In this document: in pieces, positions 35,139 to 43,565 of the stretch | Position numbering within the stretch: the first letter of the stretch is position 1 | How the letters are laid out: each line of letters begins with the position of its first letter | From: Rhodococcus rhodnii | Lineage (GTDB): Bacteria; Actinomycetota; Actinomycetes; Mycobacteriales; Pseudonocardiaceae | Length of the DNA stretch: 64,000 nt | Direction of reading: 5' to 3' | Assembly: GCA_000720375.1 (NCBI GenBank) | Contig: JOAA01000004.1 | Span: 186,001-250,000, forward strand | Notes under the pieces: model-generated | What the model saw: the letters and a program-made list of their open reading frames with translations, nothing else | Told to the model about the DNA's origin: nothing | Databases searched by the model: none | Position numbers and translations under genes: made by a program

Positions 35139-36621
35139 GCCGATAGTTCACGCCGAGTTCCTTCAATCTGCTTTCGTGTTGTGCCAACCGTTCGGCGAAG
35201 TCCGGCCATTGTCCCGACCACGCATTCTCAGCCAGCGCGCACAACCTGGGAAATGCCAAGTACTCCACGGCTTCGGCGACGGCCGCGAACTCGGTCCACA
35301 GCTGCCCTTGCGTCCCGACGGCCGCCGACGACAACTCAGCATCCCAAGTAGACGGTCGAACCTCCTGTCGATAAACGTCTTCGAGTGTCACGATCCCACC
35401 AGGTTGCCCTGGCGGTTCTCCCTGCGCGCTTTGTGGATAGTCCAGATACGTCGACCGCCACGGCGTCATCACGACCTGATGCCCACGCTGCGCCGCCGCC
35501 AGCCCGTGTTCGGCATCGCGCCAGGCCATCACCATGGCTTCCGCCGGAAGGCTTCCACTGTGGTCACCGTCGTCCCAGCACACCGGTTGCCTGCCGTGCC
35601 GCACGAGAAACCGGCTGATCTGGCCGAGAAACCAGCCCCGCAGCTCGCTGGGTCCGGCCAGCCCTTCGGTCGCAATCCGTTGGCGCGCAACCGGACTACG
35701 CTCCCACTCGACCGTCGGACATTCATCCCCGCCGATGTGGATCCATGGTGACGGAAAGATCTCCATCACCTCGGACAGCACTTCACGACAGAAATCGAGC
35801 GTCGCTTCCTGCACGCCGAAGATCGCCTCAGATACACCCCACCCCGTCCACACGCCCACCTCGCGGTCCGGGAAGTTCCCCAACTCAGGATACGCCGCCA
35901 GGGCCGCCATCGCATGTCCAGGCATCTCGATTTCCGGCACGATCGTCACGCCGCGCTCGCTCGCATACCTGACCAGGTCAAGCAATTCACGACGGGTGTA
36001 CGCGCCGCCATGTGGTGTGCCGTCGAACTTCGTGCTACCGGCTGGGCCGATCATGCTTTCCGGCCGCCACGCACCGATCTCAGTCAAAGCGGGGTATCGG
36101 CGGACCGGCATGCGCCAGCCCTGATCGTCGGTCAAGTGCAGGTGCAGCACGTTGAGTTTGTGCAATGCCAGCAGATCGACGAACCGGCGCAGAAAGCTCA
36201 CCGGCATGAAGTGCCGCGCCACGTCGATCATGGCCCCACGCCAGGCAAACCGGGGCCGATCGCTGATGTCCACACATGGGATTCGGCGGCCGGCAGCCGT
36301 CATCATCAACTGCCGCAACGACTGGATCCCGTGCAGCAGACCGGCGTTGCGAGCGGCCCTGAGCACGATCGCCTGCGGGCTGACCGTCAGTGAGTAGCCT
36401 TCCTCTCCCATCCCGATGAGCCGAGGATCCAAGCTCAGCGCGATCGTGCCGTCACGGGTGATCTTGGGCGGAAGCCCGACAGTCCCGGCGATCTGCTCGC
36501 GCAGCAGCTCAACGGCCAGCTCGGTGCCTTGTCCCGCCCGGATCGCGGTCTTCGAGTCCAGCGTGAAGTGCCCCGGCCTGGTGATCATCCGATGTGGACG
36601 AGGGATCAGCATCGGCGTCAT
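35113..36621 (-). CDS. GH20 beta-N-acetylhexosaminidase (DasD-like)
   Basis: 502 aa from the ATG at 36621, which overlaps the permease stop (ATGA). No signal peptide, so cytoplasmic. N-terminal GH20b-type domain (LIPRPHRMITRPGHF, VGLPPKITRDG). Catalytic TIM barrel with RFAWRGAMIDVARHF, LNVLHLHLTDDQGWR, the acid/base pair HIGGDECP near 295, and CWDDG. It splits terminal GlcNAc from imported chitobiose. The first ~180 aa of the longer open frame are out-of-frame sequence over the permease and are excluded. It completes the das-like operon. Confidence 0.88.
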   Translation of the reverse strand: MTPMLIPRPHRMITRPGHFTLDSKTAIRAGQGTELAVELLREQIAGTVGLPPKITRDGTIALSLDPRLIGMGEEGYSLTVSPQAIVLRAARNAGLLHGIQSLRQLMMTAAGRRIPCVDISDRPRFAWRGAMIDVARHFMPVSFLRRFVDLLALHKLNVLHLHLTDDQGWRMPVRRYPALTEIGAWRPESMIGPAGSTKFDGTPHGGAYTRRELLDLVRYASERGVTIVPEIEMPGHAMAALAAYPELGNFPDREVGVWTGWGVSEAIFGVQEATLDFCREVLSEVMEIFPSPWIHIGGDECPTVEWERSPVARQRIATEGLAGPSELRGWFLGQISRFLVRHGRQPVCWDDGDHSGSLPAEAMVMAWRDAEHGLAAAQRGHQVVMTPWRSTYLDYPQSAQGEPPGQPGGIVTLEDVYRQEVRPSTWDAELSSAAVGTQGQLWTEFAAVAEAVEYLAFPRLCALAENAWSGQWPDFAERLAQHESRLKELGVNYRPSLRYDRT

Positions 36622-37424
36622 CCCTTGACCGCGCCCGCGGTGATCCCGGCCGTGACCCGGCCTTGCAGGACGAGGAAAATCACCAGTACCGGCAGCATGA
36701 ACAAGGTGGCAGCGGCCATGGTCGCACCCCAATCGGTTCCGAACGTGCTGCTGAAGGACGACAACCAGACCGGCAGCGTCCGGTCGCCGAGGTCTTTGAT
36801 GATCAGCAGGTTGGCGAAGGCGAACTCGTTCCACGCGGTGATGAACCCGAACAACGACGTCGACAACAGACCTGGCGCCAGCAACGGGAAAAGCACCTTG
36901 CGGAACGCCGTTGCCCGGCTCGCCCCGTCGACCAGAGCGGCTTCCTCGAGTTCGACAGGAATCGCCTCGATGAAGCCGCGCAGGGTGACGATGGTGAACG
37001 GCAACGTGATCATGAAGTAGATCAGCGTCAGCATGGACAGTTTGTCGAGCATGTCGGTGTCGCGCGCGATCACGTACATCGGGATCAGCAGCGCCTCCCA
37101 CGGCGTCATCTGGGCGACGAAGACCATCAGGATGAAGGCCTTGCGGCCCTTCCATCGCATCCTGGCCACGGCGAATGCCGCGAGCGAGGCCACCACAAGC
37201 GACAACAGGACACCACCGACAGCCACCATCAAGCTGTTGCGCCAGAAGGACCAGAATCCGGCGGCCGACACGGCAGTCCCGAAGTGTTCGAGCGTGAACG
37301 ACGGCCAGAACGTCGGTGTGGCCGACTGGATCTCTTTGGTCGGCTTGAACGCCGTGAGCACCATCCAGTAGACCGGGAACACCGACACCGCGAAGACGAT
37401 CAGCCCGAGAAACCGTTTGGTCAT
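36618..37424 (-). CDS. MalG/DasC-type sugar ABC permease
   Basis: 268 aa with six hydrophobic helices. The conserved EAA loop is in TLRGFIEAIPVELEEAALVDGASRATAFRKVLFPLLAPG. The N-terminal VFPVYWMVLTAFKPTKEI motif is typical of the MalG half. It pairs with the permease at 37421 to import a disaccharide or short chitooligosaccharide. The operon has no ATPase; such CUT1 systems in actinobacteria usually share MsiK encoded elsewhere. Confidence 0.88.
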   Translation of the reverse strand: MTKRFLGLIVFAVSVFPVYWMVLTAFKPTKEIQSATPTFWPSFTLEHFGTAVSAAGFWSFWRNSLMVAVGGVLLSLVVASLAAFAVARMRWKGRKAFILMVFVAQMTPWEALLIPMYVIARDTDMLDKLSMLTLIYFMITLPFTIVTLRGFIEAIPVELEEAALVDGASRATAFRKVLFPLLAPGLLSTSLFGFITAWNEFAFANLLIIKDLGDRTLPVWLSSFSSTFGTDWGATMAAATLFMLPVLVIFLVLQGRVTAGITAGAVKG

Positions 37425-38356
37425 CTGGCTTTCTCCGTCCGGATGTACACCAGCAGAACGACCGTCAGCATCAACACGGTCACCATCGAGATGGCCGCCC
37501 CCAGGTCGAACTTGTGCAGGGCCTGCGCGACCTGGAACGCGTAGACCGGCAACGTTGTCGTCGCCTGTCCTGGCCCGCCCTGGCTGATCGCCCAGATCTG
37601 CACGAACGCCTTGAATACCCAGATCACTTCAAGGCACAGTACGAGCCCGAACATCGGTCGCAGGATGGGAAACGTGATCGACCGGAACATCCGCGTCCCG
37701 CTCGCGCCGTCGATCCTGGCCGACTCGTAGAGCTCGGCCGGGATCGTGGTCATCGCCGAGTACAGCACCAACGCCGCGAACGGCACGGACTGCCAGACGA
37801 TCAGTGCGACCAGGATCCCGAACGTGGCGCTGCCACTGGCGAACCACGTGTATCCCTCGAACTGCTCGAACCCCAGCCGCACCAGCACCCAGTTGACCAA
37901 GCCGAGCTGCGAGGCGAACAGCCACTGGAACACCGTGGTCGCGGCGATGATCGGCGTCGCCCAGGTGAGCACGAGCCCACCCATCACCAGCAGGCGCATC
38001 CACCTGCCCAGGCCGGTCAGCAGCAACGCCACCGCGGTGGACAACACCATGATCAGCCCGACGTTGACCACCGTGAACACGACAGTGCGCCGCACCACCG
38101 CCCAGAACTGCGGGTCGGTGAGGATCTCGACGTAGTTGGCGAACCAGACGAAATCCGCGCCGCCCCTGATCAGCTCACCGATGCCGAAGCGCTGCAGCGA
38201 GATGACGATGTTGCGCAGCAGCGGATAGACCAGTAGGTACGCGGCAGCCACGATCGTCGGCGCGACCAGCAGGTACGGCCAGAGGGTGATCCGGTTGGCC
38301 CGCGCTCGGGGTACTGGCGGAACCTCGAGTGCGGGCCGGGACCGCAGGACGGTCAT
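37421..38356 (-). CDS. MalF/DasB-type sugar ABC permease
   Basis: 311 aa, six to seven helices. The N-terminus WPYLLVAPTIVAAAYLLVYPLLRNIVISLQ and the EAA loop TTIPAELYESARIDGASGTRMFRSITFPILRP are the MalF/UgpA-type signatures. Overlaps the binding-protein gene (38353-38356) and the MalG-type gene by 4 nt each, giving tight translational coupling. Confidence 0.88.
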   Translation of the reverse strand: MTVLRSRPALEVPPVPRARANRITLWPYLLVAPTIVAAAYLLVYPLLRNIVISLQRFGIGELIRGGADFVWFANYVEILTDPQFWAVVRRTVVFTVVNVGLIMVLSTAVALLLTGLGRWMRLLVMGGLVLTWATPIIAATTVFQWLFASQLGLVNWVLVRLGFEQFEGYTWFASGSATFGILVALIVWQSVPFAALVLYSAMTTIPAELYESARIDGASGTRMFRSITFPILRPMFGLVLCLEVIWVFKAFVQIWAISQGGPGQATTTLPVYAFQVAQALHKFDLGAAISMVTVLMLTVVLLVYIRTEKAR

Positions 38357-39588
38357 TTTCCGGTGTTCAGCGCCGCGGTGATGACCGCGTCCGCCTCCCG
38401 TGCCGCGGTCAGCGGATCGGCTCCAGTGAGTATGTCAGTCAGGTAGTCCTTGATCGGGTTTCGGGCCTCCACTGCCGCCCAATTGGGCGAATTCGGTGTG
38501 CCGTGACCATTTCTCGCGCCCAGCGCCATCGCCTGCGCGCCGGGGTCGGACGAGGCCTTGGCCAGCGAGGTCCGGTTGGGCACGTAGTTCATCGTCTTGG
38601 CCAGCTCGGTCTGCCACCGCGGCCCGGTGAGCGATTTGACCACTTGGTAAGCCTGCTCCTGCTGTGCGGCGGCCACCGGGATGATCAGGTCAGAGCCGCC
38701 GGTGAACACCGCGCCCGGCAGGTCGGCCGACTTGCCCGGAATCGGGAAGAACCCGAGCTTGTCCGCCAGGGCCGGGTTGGCCTTGGTGATCAGTTTGGCC
38801 GCTCCCGGAACCGCGATCAGCTGCGCCACCTGCCCGTTGGCGAACACGTCGGACTGCTGTGGCTTGGCCTCGTCGGAGTCCTTGGGCCCTTTGCCCAACG
38901 CTTGTAATCGCCGGTAGAAGTCCGCGCCGGCCAGTGCCTGCGGGGTGGCCAACGCGCCTTTCCAGGCCGAACCATCGCGCACCGCGAGGTCGCCGCCCTC
39001 GTCCCAGATGAAGCCTGCCAGGGCGTACCACATCTGCCCAGGCAGGTAGATCCCCTGCACCGAGCCCTGGTTGAGCTTCTCGGTCGTGGCCAGCCACTCG
39101 GCACGAGTGGTCGGCGGGCGCACGCCGGCCTGCTCGAACAGATCCTTGCGGTAGATCACCACCCGATTCGCCGCGTAGTACGGGATCCCGAACTGCTTGC
39201 CGTCGATCGCGCCCGGATCACGTAACCCGGGAATCCAGTCCCGGCCGCCCAGGTCGTCCACTTTGGACGTCAAGTCGACCACGCCGCCGCTGGCGGCGTA
39301 CTGGGCAACCTGCGTGTTGCCCACTTCGATCACCTCGGGAGCATCGTTGCTGGCCAGCGCGGCGATCACCTTGGGTCCGATGCCGTCCCACTCCTGGATC
39401 TGGATGTTCAGCCGCACACCGGGGTTGTTCTTCTCGAAGTCGTCTTTGAACCGGGCCGTGAAGTCGTCCGTGGTGCTGTCGCGCATCAGCCAGACGTCCA
39501 CCGTGGTCGGGCCGCTGTCCGCAGGCGCGGACGTGCCGCAGCCGGCCAGGAGGGCCACAGCTACCAGTTGACCAATTGGTAAACGCAC
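38353..39588 (-). CDS. sugar ABC transporter substrate-binding lipoprotein (DasA-like)
   Basis: 411 aa from GTG 39588. A short lipoprotein signal ends in the lipobox LLAGC (Cys17). The CUT1 extracellular solute-binding domain has VDVWLMRDSTTDDFTARF, PEVIEVGNTQ and VIYRKDLFEQAGVRPPTTRAEW. With the permeases and GH20 it matches the DasABC chitobiose importer. The start has no ribosome site, and the operator at 39567-39584 lies within codons 2-8. Either the mRNA is leaderless and the operator is just downstream of its start, or translation begins elsewhere. Confidence 0.85.
   Translation of the reverse strand: MRLPIGQLVAVALLAGCGTSAPADSGPTTVDVWLMRDSTTDDFTARFKDDFEKNNPGVRLNIQIQEWDGIGPKVIAALASNDAPEVIEVGNTQVAQYAASGGVVDLTSKVDDLGGRDWIPGLRDPGAIDGKQFGIPYYAANRVVIYRKDLFEQAGVRPPTTRAEWLATTEKLNQGSVQGIYLPGQMWYALAGFIWDEGGDLAVRDGSAWKGALATPQALAGADFYRRLQALGKGPKDSDEAKPQQSDVFANGQVAQLIAVPGAAKLITKANPALADKLGFFPIPGKSADLPGAVFTGGSDLIIPVAAAQQEQAYQVVKSLTGPRWQTELAKTMNYVPNRTSLAKASSDPGAQAMALGARNGHGTPNSPNWAAVEARNPIKDYLTDILTGADPLTAAREADAVITAALNTGK
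39567..39584. promoter_or_regulatory. palindromic operator at the start of the das-like operon
   Basis: The 18-bp site GTTGACCAATTGGTAAAC has a perfect 10-bp core, ACCAATTGGT, with symmetric flanks except one pair. It overlaps the start of the binding-protein gene. Its half TTGGTAAAC recurs upstream of the GH16 gene. Likely bound by the GntR protein at 34428. Its ACCA-AT-TGGT order differs from the published DasR dre site. Confidence 0.55.
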
Positions 39589-39630
39589 GCGCTGACAGTG
39601 ACACAGACCACTTTTCCAGTCAAGGGTTCG

Positions 39631-41052
39631 TCAGAACGGGAACCACGCGCCCGGTTGCCACGAGACATCGCCCCATGCCAGGCGTTCCCGCCGGTTGGGG
39701 TCGAACTCGACGTGCGGATCCTCGTCGAAAACCAGTACCGGCCGGGTCTCGCCGTAAGGCGGCCAACTGGGCAACGGAATGCCGTCCTCGATGAAGTTCA
39801 CCCACGCCTCGTGGATCTGCGCGGCCGTGATCTCCCTGGGCAACGAGGCCTGTGCGGGCGGGTTCCACACCATCCCGAGTTCCATCCCGTGCGCCCCGTC
39901 GAGGAAGTGTGGGACGCCAGGTTGCGCGATGTCGATGCGGTACCGGTAGACGCGGCTATGGGGCGCCTGCGCGTCAGCCAGTCGCTGAGTAGGGATGCCG
40001 TAGCGCTCGTCGCTCATCACGGCGATCTTCGCCGCGTCAGCGCCACGCGTGTCCCGATAGGTGTCCAAGATCTTGGTATTGCCGAAGATCTCGGTGAGCA
40101 CGTCGTCGACCGGCGCAATCGCCTCATCACCGAGAAACGCCGAGAACGTGGCGGCCTCGTTGCCGTTGTGGCCGATCATCAACCGGATCCCGGCTGCGCT
40201 CCCCGCCGCGATGAGCGACGTCGGCGTCGCGGGCAATGCGGTCGGGTGAATCGTCGGACGCCACAGCCACACCGACGCCATTCCGGTGAGGATTCGTTCC
40301 TGCGCCGCGAGGATGTCCTCGGCGGGCACGGACCGCAGGTCCTTGGTGCCGAGCTCGTCGATCAGCCGCCGGGCGACCCGCGTGCCCTGCTCCGGGGTCG
40401 CAACGTGGTCACCGCCGCTGCTGATGATGGCCTGGGAGAACAGGTTCCGGCTCATCGGGCTGGCCATCAGGTTGCCGACGCTCTTGGCACCAGCGGAAAC
40501 ACCGTAAACCGTGATCCGTTGCGGATTCCCGCCAAAGGCCCCGATGTTGGCGCGCACCCAGCGCAGCGCCGCGACCTGGTCGAGCAGGGCGCACACGCCG
40601 GCATCCGGTTCGCCGGGACCGAAGATGCCGGCCAAATAGGTCATTCCGAGCGCACCGAGGCGGTAGTTGACCGTCACCACCACGATCCCGGCGCGGGCGA
40701 ACGCCTCGCCCTCACCTGCCTGGATCCCGCTGCCGGTCCGGTAACCGCCGCCGTGCAACCAGAACAGCACGGGCCATCCGCCTGGCGGCGGCGTGCCTTC
40801 CGGTGCGCACACGTTCAGGTACAGGCAATCCTCACTGGACGGTGCCGCGGCGACGCCGATTTCCTGCGGTTGCAAGGCCTGCGGTCCGAAATCGGTGGCC
40901 CGCCATGTCCCACCCCATCGCGGCGCGCGTCTGGGCGCGCGCCAGCGCAAGTCGCCGACCGGCGGCTCGGCATACGGAATACCGCGCCAGACAACGCATC
41001 CCTCGCCCTGCAGCCCGCTGAGCCGCCCCTGCTCGATCGTCACCAAGGCCAC
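39631..41052 (-). CDS. type-B carboxylesterase
   Basis: 473 aa, GTG start. The carboxylesterase B pattern includes VVWRGIPYAEPPVGDLRWRAP, SEDCLYLNVCAPEG and the oxyanion HGGGYRTGSG. The nucleophile is Ser in ITVYGVSAGAKS, the acid candidate in GHNGNEAATFS, and the catalytic His in FLDGAHGMELGMVW. No signal peptide, so intracellular. Hydrolyses esters of unknown substrate, possibly drug or natural-product esters. It sits 9 bp after the HxlR gene and may be in its transcript. Confidence 0.87.
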   Translation of the reverse strand: MALVTIEQGRLSGLQGEGCVVWRGIPYAEPPVGDLRWRAPRRAPRWGGTWRATDFGPQALQPQEIGVAAAPSSEDCLYLNVCAPEGTPPPGGWPVLFWLHGGGYRTGSGIQAGEGEAFARAGIVVVTVNYRLGALGMTYLAGIFGPGEPDAGVCALLDQVAALRWVRANIGAFGGNPQRITVYGVSAGAKSVGNLMASPMSRNLFSQAIISSGGDHVATPEQGTRVARRLIDELGTKDLRSVPAEDILAAQERILTGMASVWLWRPTIHPTALPATPTSLIAAGSAAGIRLMIGHNGNEAATFSAFLGDEAIAPVDDVLTEIFGNTKILDTYRDTRGADAAKIAVMSDERYGIPTQRLADAQAPHSRVYRYRIDIAQPGVPHFLDGAHGMELGMVWNPPAQASLPREITAAQIHEAWVNFIEDGIPLPSWPPYGETRPVLVFDEDPHVEFDPNRRERLAWGDVSWQPGAWFPF

Positions 41053-41061
41053 GCGTCCCCA

Positions 41062-41424
41062 CTATAGGGTCGCGATCCGGTGCAGGTTGTCCTCCACCCA
41101 CGAACGCAGCCCGGCCAACGGCTCCGCGACGCTCCGCCCGAGGTCGGTGAGGGCGTACTCGACGTGCAACGGCACTGCCGGATAGATGGTCCGGTCGACG
41201 AACCCGGCTTCCTCCAGCTTGCGCAGGGTGTTGGTGAGCACCTTCGGGCTCACGCCCTCCAACCTGCGCTGCAGCTCGCCGAACCGCTGCGGACCGGACT
41301 CCATAGCGCCGATGGCGAGCGCGGCCCACTTGTTCGCCAGCAGGTCCAGCACACCCCGGCACGGGCACTGCGCGGCGTACACGTCGTGCTTGTCGTGCTG
41401 TCCCGTCGGACATGAGAGCGTCAC
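41062..41424 (-). CDS. HxlR-family (QorR-like) redox-sensing regulator
   Basis: 120 aa, GTG start. A single DUF24/HxlR winged helix: PCRGVLDLLANKWAALAIGAM, FGELQRRLEGVSPKVLTNTLRKLEEAGFVDRT, and VEYALTDLGRSV. Three cysteines stand N-terminal (Cys5, Cys20, Cys22), the usual place for thiol switching in this family. The divergent quinone oxidoreductase-like gene recalls the C. glutamicum QorR/qor2 and B. subtilis YodB pairs that respond to diamide and quinones. A TACT...AGTA palindrome lies in the shared promoter. Confidence 0.87.
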   Translation of the reverse strand: MTLSCPTGQHDKHDVYAAQCPCRGVLDLLANKWAALAIGAMESGPQRFGELQRRLEGVSPKVLTNTLRKLEEAGFVDRTIYPAVPLHVEYALTDLGRSVAEPLAGLRSWVEDNLHRIATL

Positions 41425-41459
41425 CTGAGCCTCCTAGCTGCATGCTTCCCGAGAGATAG

Positions 41460-41481
41460 TACTCTCCCTTGCGGGAAAGTA
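41460..41481. promoter_or_regulatory. HxlR-type operator palindrome
   Basis: TACTCTCCC and GGGAAAGTA (one mismatch) flank a 4-nt centre. DUF24/HxlR regulators such as YodB and CatR bind sites with TACT...AGTA ends. It lies between the divergent starts 41424 and 41506, about 25 bp before the oxidoreductase gene. Confidence 0.6.
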
Positions 41482-41505
41482 GGGCCTCCTGGATAGCGTC
41501 GAACC

Positions 41506-42450
41506 ATGCGAGCAATCAGTCAGAACGAATTCGGTGGTCCCGAGGTCCTGCACGAGGTCGACATCCCACGCCCGGCACCCGCGCCAACAGAAGTGCTGGT
41601 CCGGGTGGTCTCAGCCGGGATCAACCCGGTCGACGCGAAGACCCGCGCGGGTGGCGGGATGGCGGGCGTGCTCGGCCGCCCACCGTTCGTCTTGGGCTGG
41701 GATGTCTCCGGCGTTGTCGCGGAGGTCGGCTTCGGTGTGCACACCGTCAAGCCGGGCGACGAGGTGTACGGAATGCCGTGGTTCCCTCGCCAGGCCGGCG
41801 GGTTCTCGGAGTACGTGACGGCGCCGTCCCGGCACTTCGCCCTGAAGCCGTCCACTGTGGACTTCGACGCCGCGGCGGCGGTGCCATTGGCCGGGCTCAC
41901 CGCGTGGCAGATTCTCCACGACGCGGCGCACATCAAGGCCGGGCAGCGGGTGCTGATCCACGCCGCCGCGGGAGGTGTCGGCCACTTCGCAGTGCAGTTC
42001 GCCAAGACCGCAGGCGCGCACGTGACCGGCACGGCCAGCGCGGCGAAGCACGACTGGCTGCGCAAGATCGGCGCCGACGAGGTCATCGACTACCGGTCCA
42101 CCCGGTTCGAGGACGCGACCGCCGACCAGGACGTCGTGATCGACCTGATCGGCGGCGACAACGCGATCCGGTCGGTCCAGGTCACCAGCCCAGGCGGAAT
42201 CGTCGTCGCTGTCCCCGGCGGTGTTTCGCCCGAACTGGCCACGGCCGCCCAGGAACGCGGCGTGTCCGCGATCCCGTTCCTCGTCGAGCCGGACGGCCAC
42301 GCGCTGACCGAGATCGCCGCCCTGATCGACGCTGGCAAGGTGCACGTCGAGGTCGAGCAGGTCTTCCCGATGAGCGAGATCAAGGCTGCGCACGAACGCC
42401 AGGAAAGTGGCCGCGCCCAGGGCAAACTGGTCGTCCGGATCGCTCCTTGA
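41506..42450 (+). CDS. NADP-dependent quinone oxidoreductase-like protein
   Basis: 314 aa. The zinc-independent MDR/QOR type: MRAISQNEFGGPEVL start, GWDVSGVVAEVG, GLTAWQILHDAAHIKAGQRVLIHAAAGGVGHFAVQFAKTAGAHV (cofactor motif), and DYRSTRFEDA. It lacks the catalytic-zinc cysteines of alcohol dehydrogenases. It likely reduces quinones or enones with NADPH as protection against electrophiles, induced through the divergent HxlR regulator. The stop codon lies within the first of two operator palindromes of the next gene. Confidence 0.87.
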   Translation: MRAISQNEFGGPEVLHEVDIPRPAPAPTEVLVRVVSAGINPVDAKTRAGGGMAGVLGRPPFVLGWDVSGVVAEVGFGVHTVKPGDEVYGMPWFPRQAGGFSEYVTAPSRHFALKPSTVDFDAAAAVPLAGLTAWQILHDAAHIKAGQRVLIHAAAGGVGHFAVQFAKTAGAHVTGTASAAKHDWLRKIGADEVIDYRSTRFEDATADQDVVIDLIGGDNAIRSVQVTSPGGIVVAVPGGVSPELATAAQERGVSAIPFLVEPDGHALTEIAALIDAGKVHVEVEQVFPMSEIKAAHERQESGRAQGKLVVRIAP

Positions 42451-42484
42451 CAGCTGGCGTCAAGTACTTGACACTGGACGTCAA
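42447..42484. promoter_or_regulatory. two tandem TTGAC-N7-GTCAA operators
   Basis: TTGAC (42447) ... GTCAA (42459-42463) and TTGAC (42468) ... GTCAA (42480-42484) are two identical 17-bp inverted repeats 21 bp apart, close to two helical turns. They end 11 nt before the ATG at 42496 and overlap the oxidoreductase stop. Likely the binding array of the small HTH protein or of a dimeric regulator. Confidence 0.65.
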
Positions 42485-42495
42485 GGAGGCGGGCG

Positions 42496-42942
42496 ATGAC
42501 CGAGACCGGACCATTGGTTCAGCAGCTGTTGTCGATCATGGGCAGCCGTTTGCTGGACCCCTTGGAGATCCTTCTCGGCGATCCGGTCTCGGACCTTCGG
42601 GAACGGTGCGAGCGGGCCGCCGAATCATGGGCGGCCCGCCTGCTCGGCCCCGAAGGCAACTACGCGGTCGCGAGCATCATCGGCGCCCTGTACCCGGGTG
42701 ACGACGCGTTCGACCCGCCTGCGGACTGGTGGCGCACCCCGCTCGGGCAGGTCGTCCTGGTGCAGATGGGATACCCCGGCCGCGAGGCGGTGTCGTACGC
42801 GCTCGCGGGTGCGATGTTGGGCGTCACTAGGCAAGGCGTGCACGACCTGGTGACCCGCAACAAGCTCGCCCGCCATCCCGACGGGGGCGTCACCGTGACG
42901 TCCATCCGGGAACGGATCCAGCTGAGGGGACAACGACCATGA
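42496..42942 (+). CDS. small protein with C-terminal HTH-like region
   Basis: 148 aa, with GGAGG upstream. The N-terminal half is helical (LVQQLLSIMGSRLLDPLEILLGD, RERCERAAESWAARLLG). The C-terminal part (about 103-140) reads like a helix-turn-helix (VSYALAGAMLGVTRQGVHDLVTRNKLARHPDGG), as in excisionase-like or MerR-type DNA binders. It overlaps the hydrolase gene by 4 nt and is preceded by a double operator, so it may be an autoregulator. No named family recognised. Confidence 0.6.
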   Translation: MTETGPLVQQLLSIMGSRLLDPLEILLGDPVSDLRERCERAAESWAARLLGPEGNYAVASIIGALYPGDDAFDPPADWWRTPLGQVVLVQMGYPGREAVSYALAGAMLGVTRQGVHDLVTRNKLARHPDGGVTVTSIRERIQLRGQRP

Positions 42943-43565
42943 GAGACCTGTTACTGCTGCACGGCGCGGGCGACAGTCCGGCGGCGTGGGACGAGTTCAT
43001 CCCACTGATGCCGGACTTCCGTTGCGTGGCACCAGATCTGACCGGTCTGACGACTTGGGAGGCGATGCTCGGCCACCTCGAAAGTCTCGACCTGGACAAC
43101 CCGGCCATCATCGGGCACTCGCTCGGCGGAGCGTTGGGCGTCAAGTGGGCCCACCGCCATCCCGAGTGCCCGGGCGTGGTCAACCTGGACTGGCATGGCA
43201 ATCCATCGACCTACCCCGGCCTGACCGACGCCGAAGTCGGCAGTTGGCAGGCCAAGCTCAAGGAGGTCTTCGATGAGATGGCCAATCAGATGCCACCAGA
43301 GCACGCCGCACTGCGTGCCTTGATCGACAACCAGTCCGTGCACGACCTCTACGACGGCCTGACCGTCAGGCACCTCGCAGTGGTCGCCAACCAGCTCACC
43401 GCAGCACAGGAGCCATTTGCCGACTACTACAACGCCATGCGCGAGGGCATCATCGCCGACCTGGCCGGTCACGAGGTCGTCCGGTTCGACGGATCACACG
43501 CCATGCAGCGGCAGCACCCGCAGGAGCTCGCTAGCCTGTCCGCTCGTTTTCTGTTGGAAGATTGA
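42939..43565 (+). CDS. alpha/beta hydrolase
   Basis: 208 aa, ATG overlapping the previous stop. LLLHGAGDSPAAWDEF (oxyanion region), nucleophile elbow IIGHSLGGALG, and a C-terminal His in RFDGSHAMQRQHPQEL. Small, lacking a large cap domain. Substrate unknown; coupling to the HTH protein suggests the hydrolase acts on the signal or product that protein senses. It overlaps the convergent dioxygenase gene by 35 bp. Confidence 0.85.
   Translation: MRDLLLLHGAGDSPAAWDEFIPLMPDFRCVAPDLTGLTTWEAMLGHLESLDLDNPAIIGHSLGGALGVKWAHRHPECPGVVNLDWHGNPSTYPGLTDAEVGSWQAKLKEVFDEMANQMPPEHAALRALIDNQSVHDLYDGLTVRHLAVVANQLTAAQEPFADYYNAMREGIIADLAGHEVVRFDGSHAMQRQHPQELASLSARFLLED

Noticed and set aside
36594..37544. 316-aa plus-strand ORF across the permease genes
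   Set aside because: Antisense shadow of two permeases with clear EAA loops; composition is Arg/Asp/Gln-rich without a fold signature.
39598..41067. 489-aa plus-strand ORF opposite the carboxylesterase
   Set aside because: Exactly antisense to a gene with clear catalytic motifs; Arg/Asp/His-rich shadow typical of GC-rich DNA.
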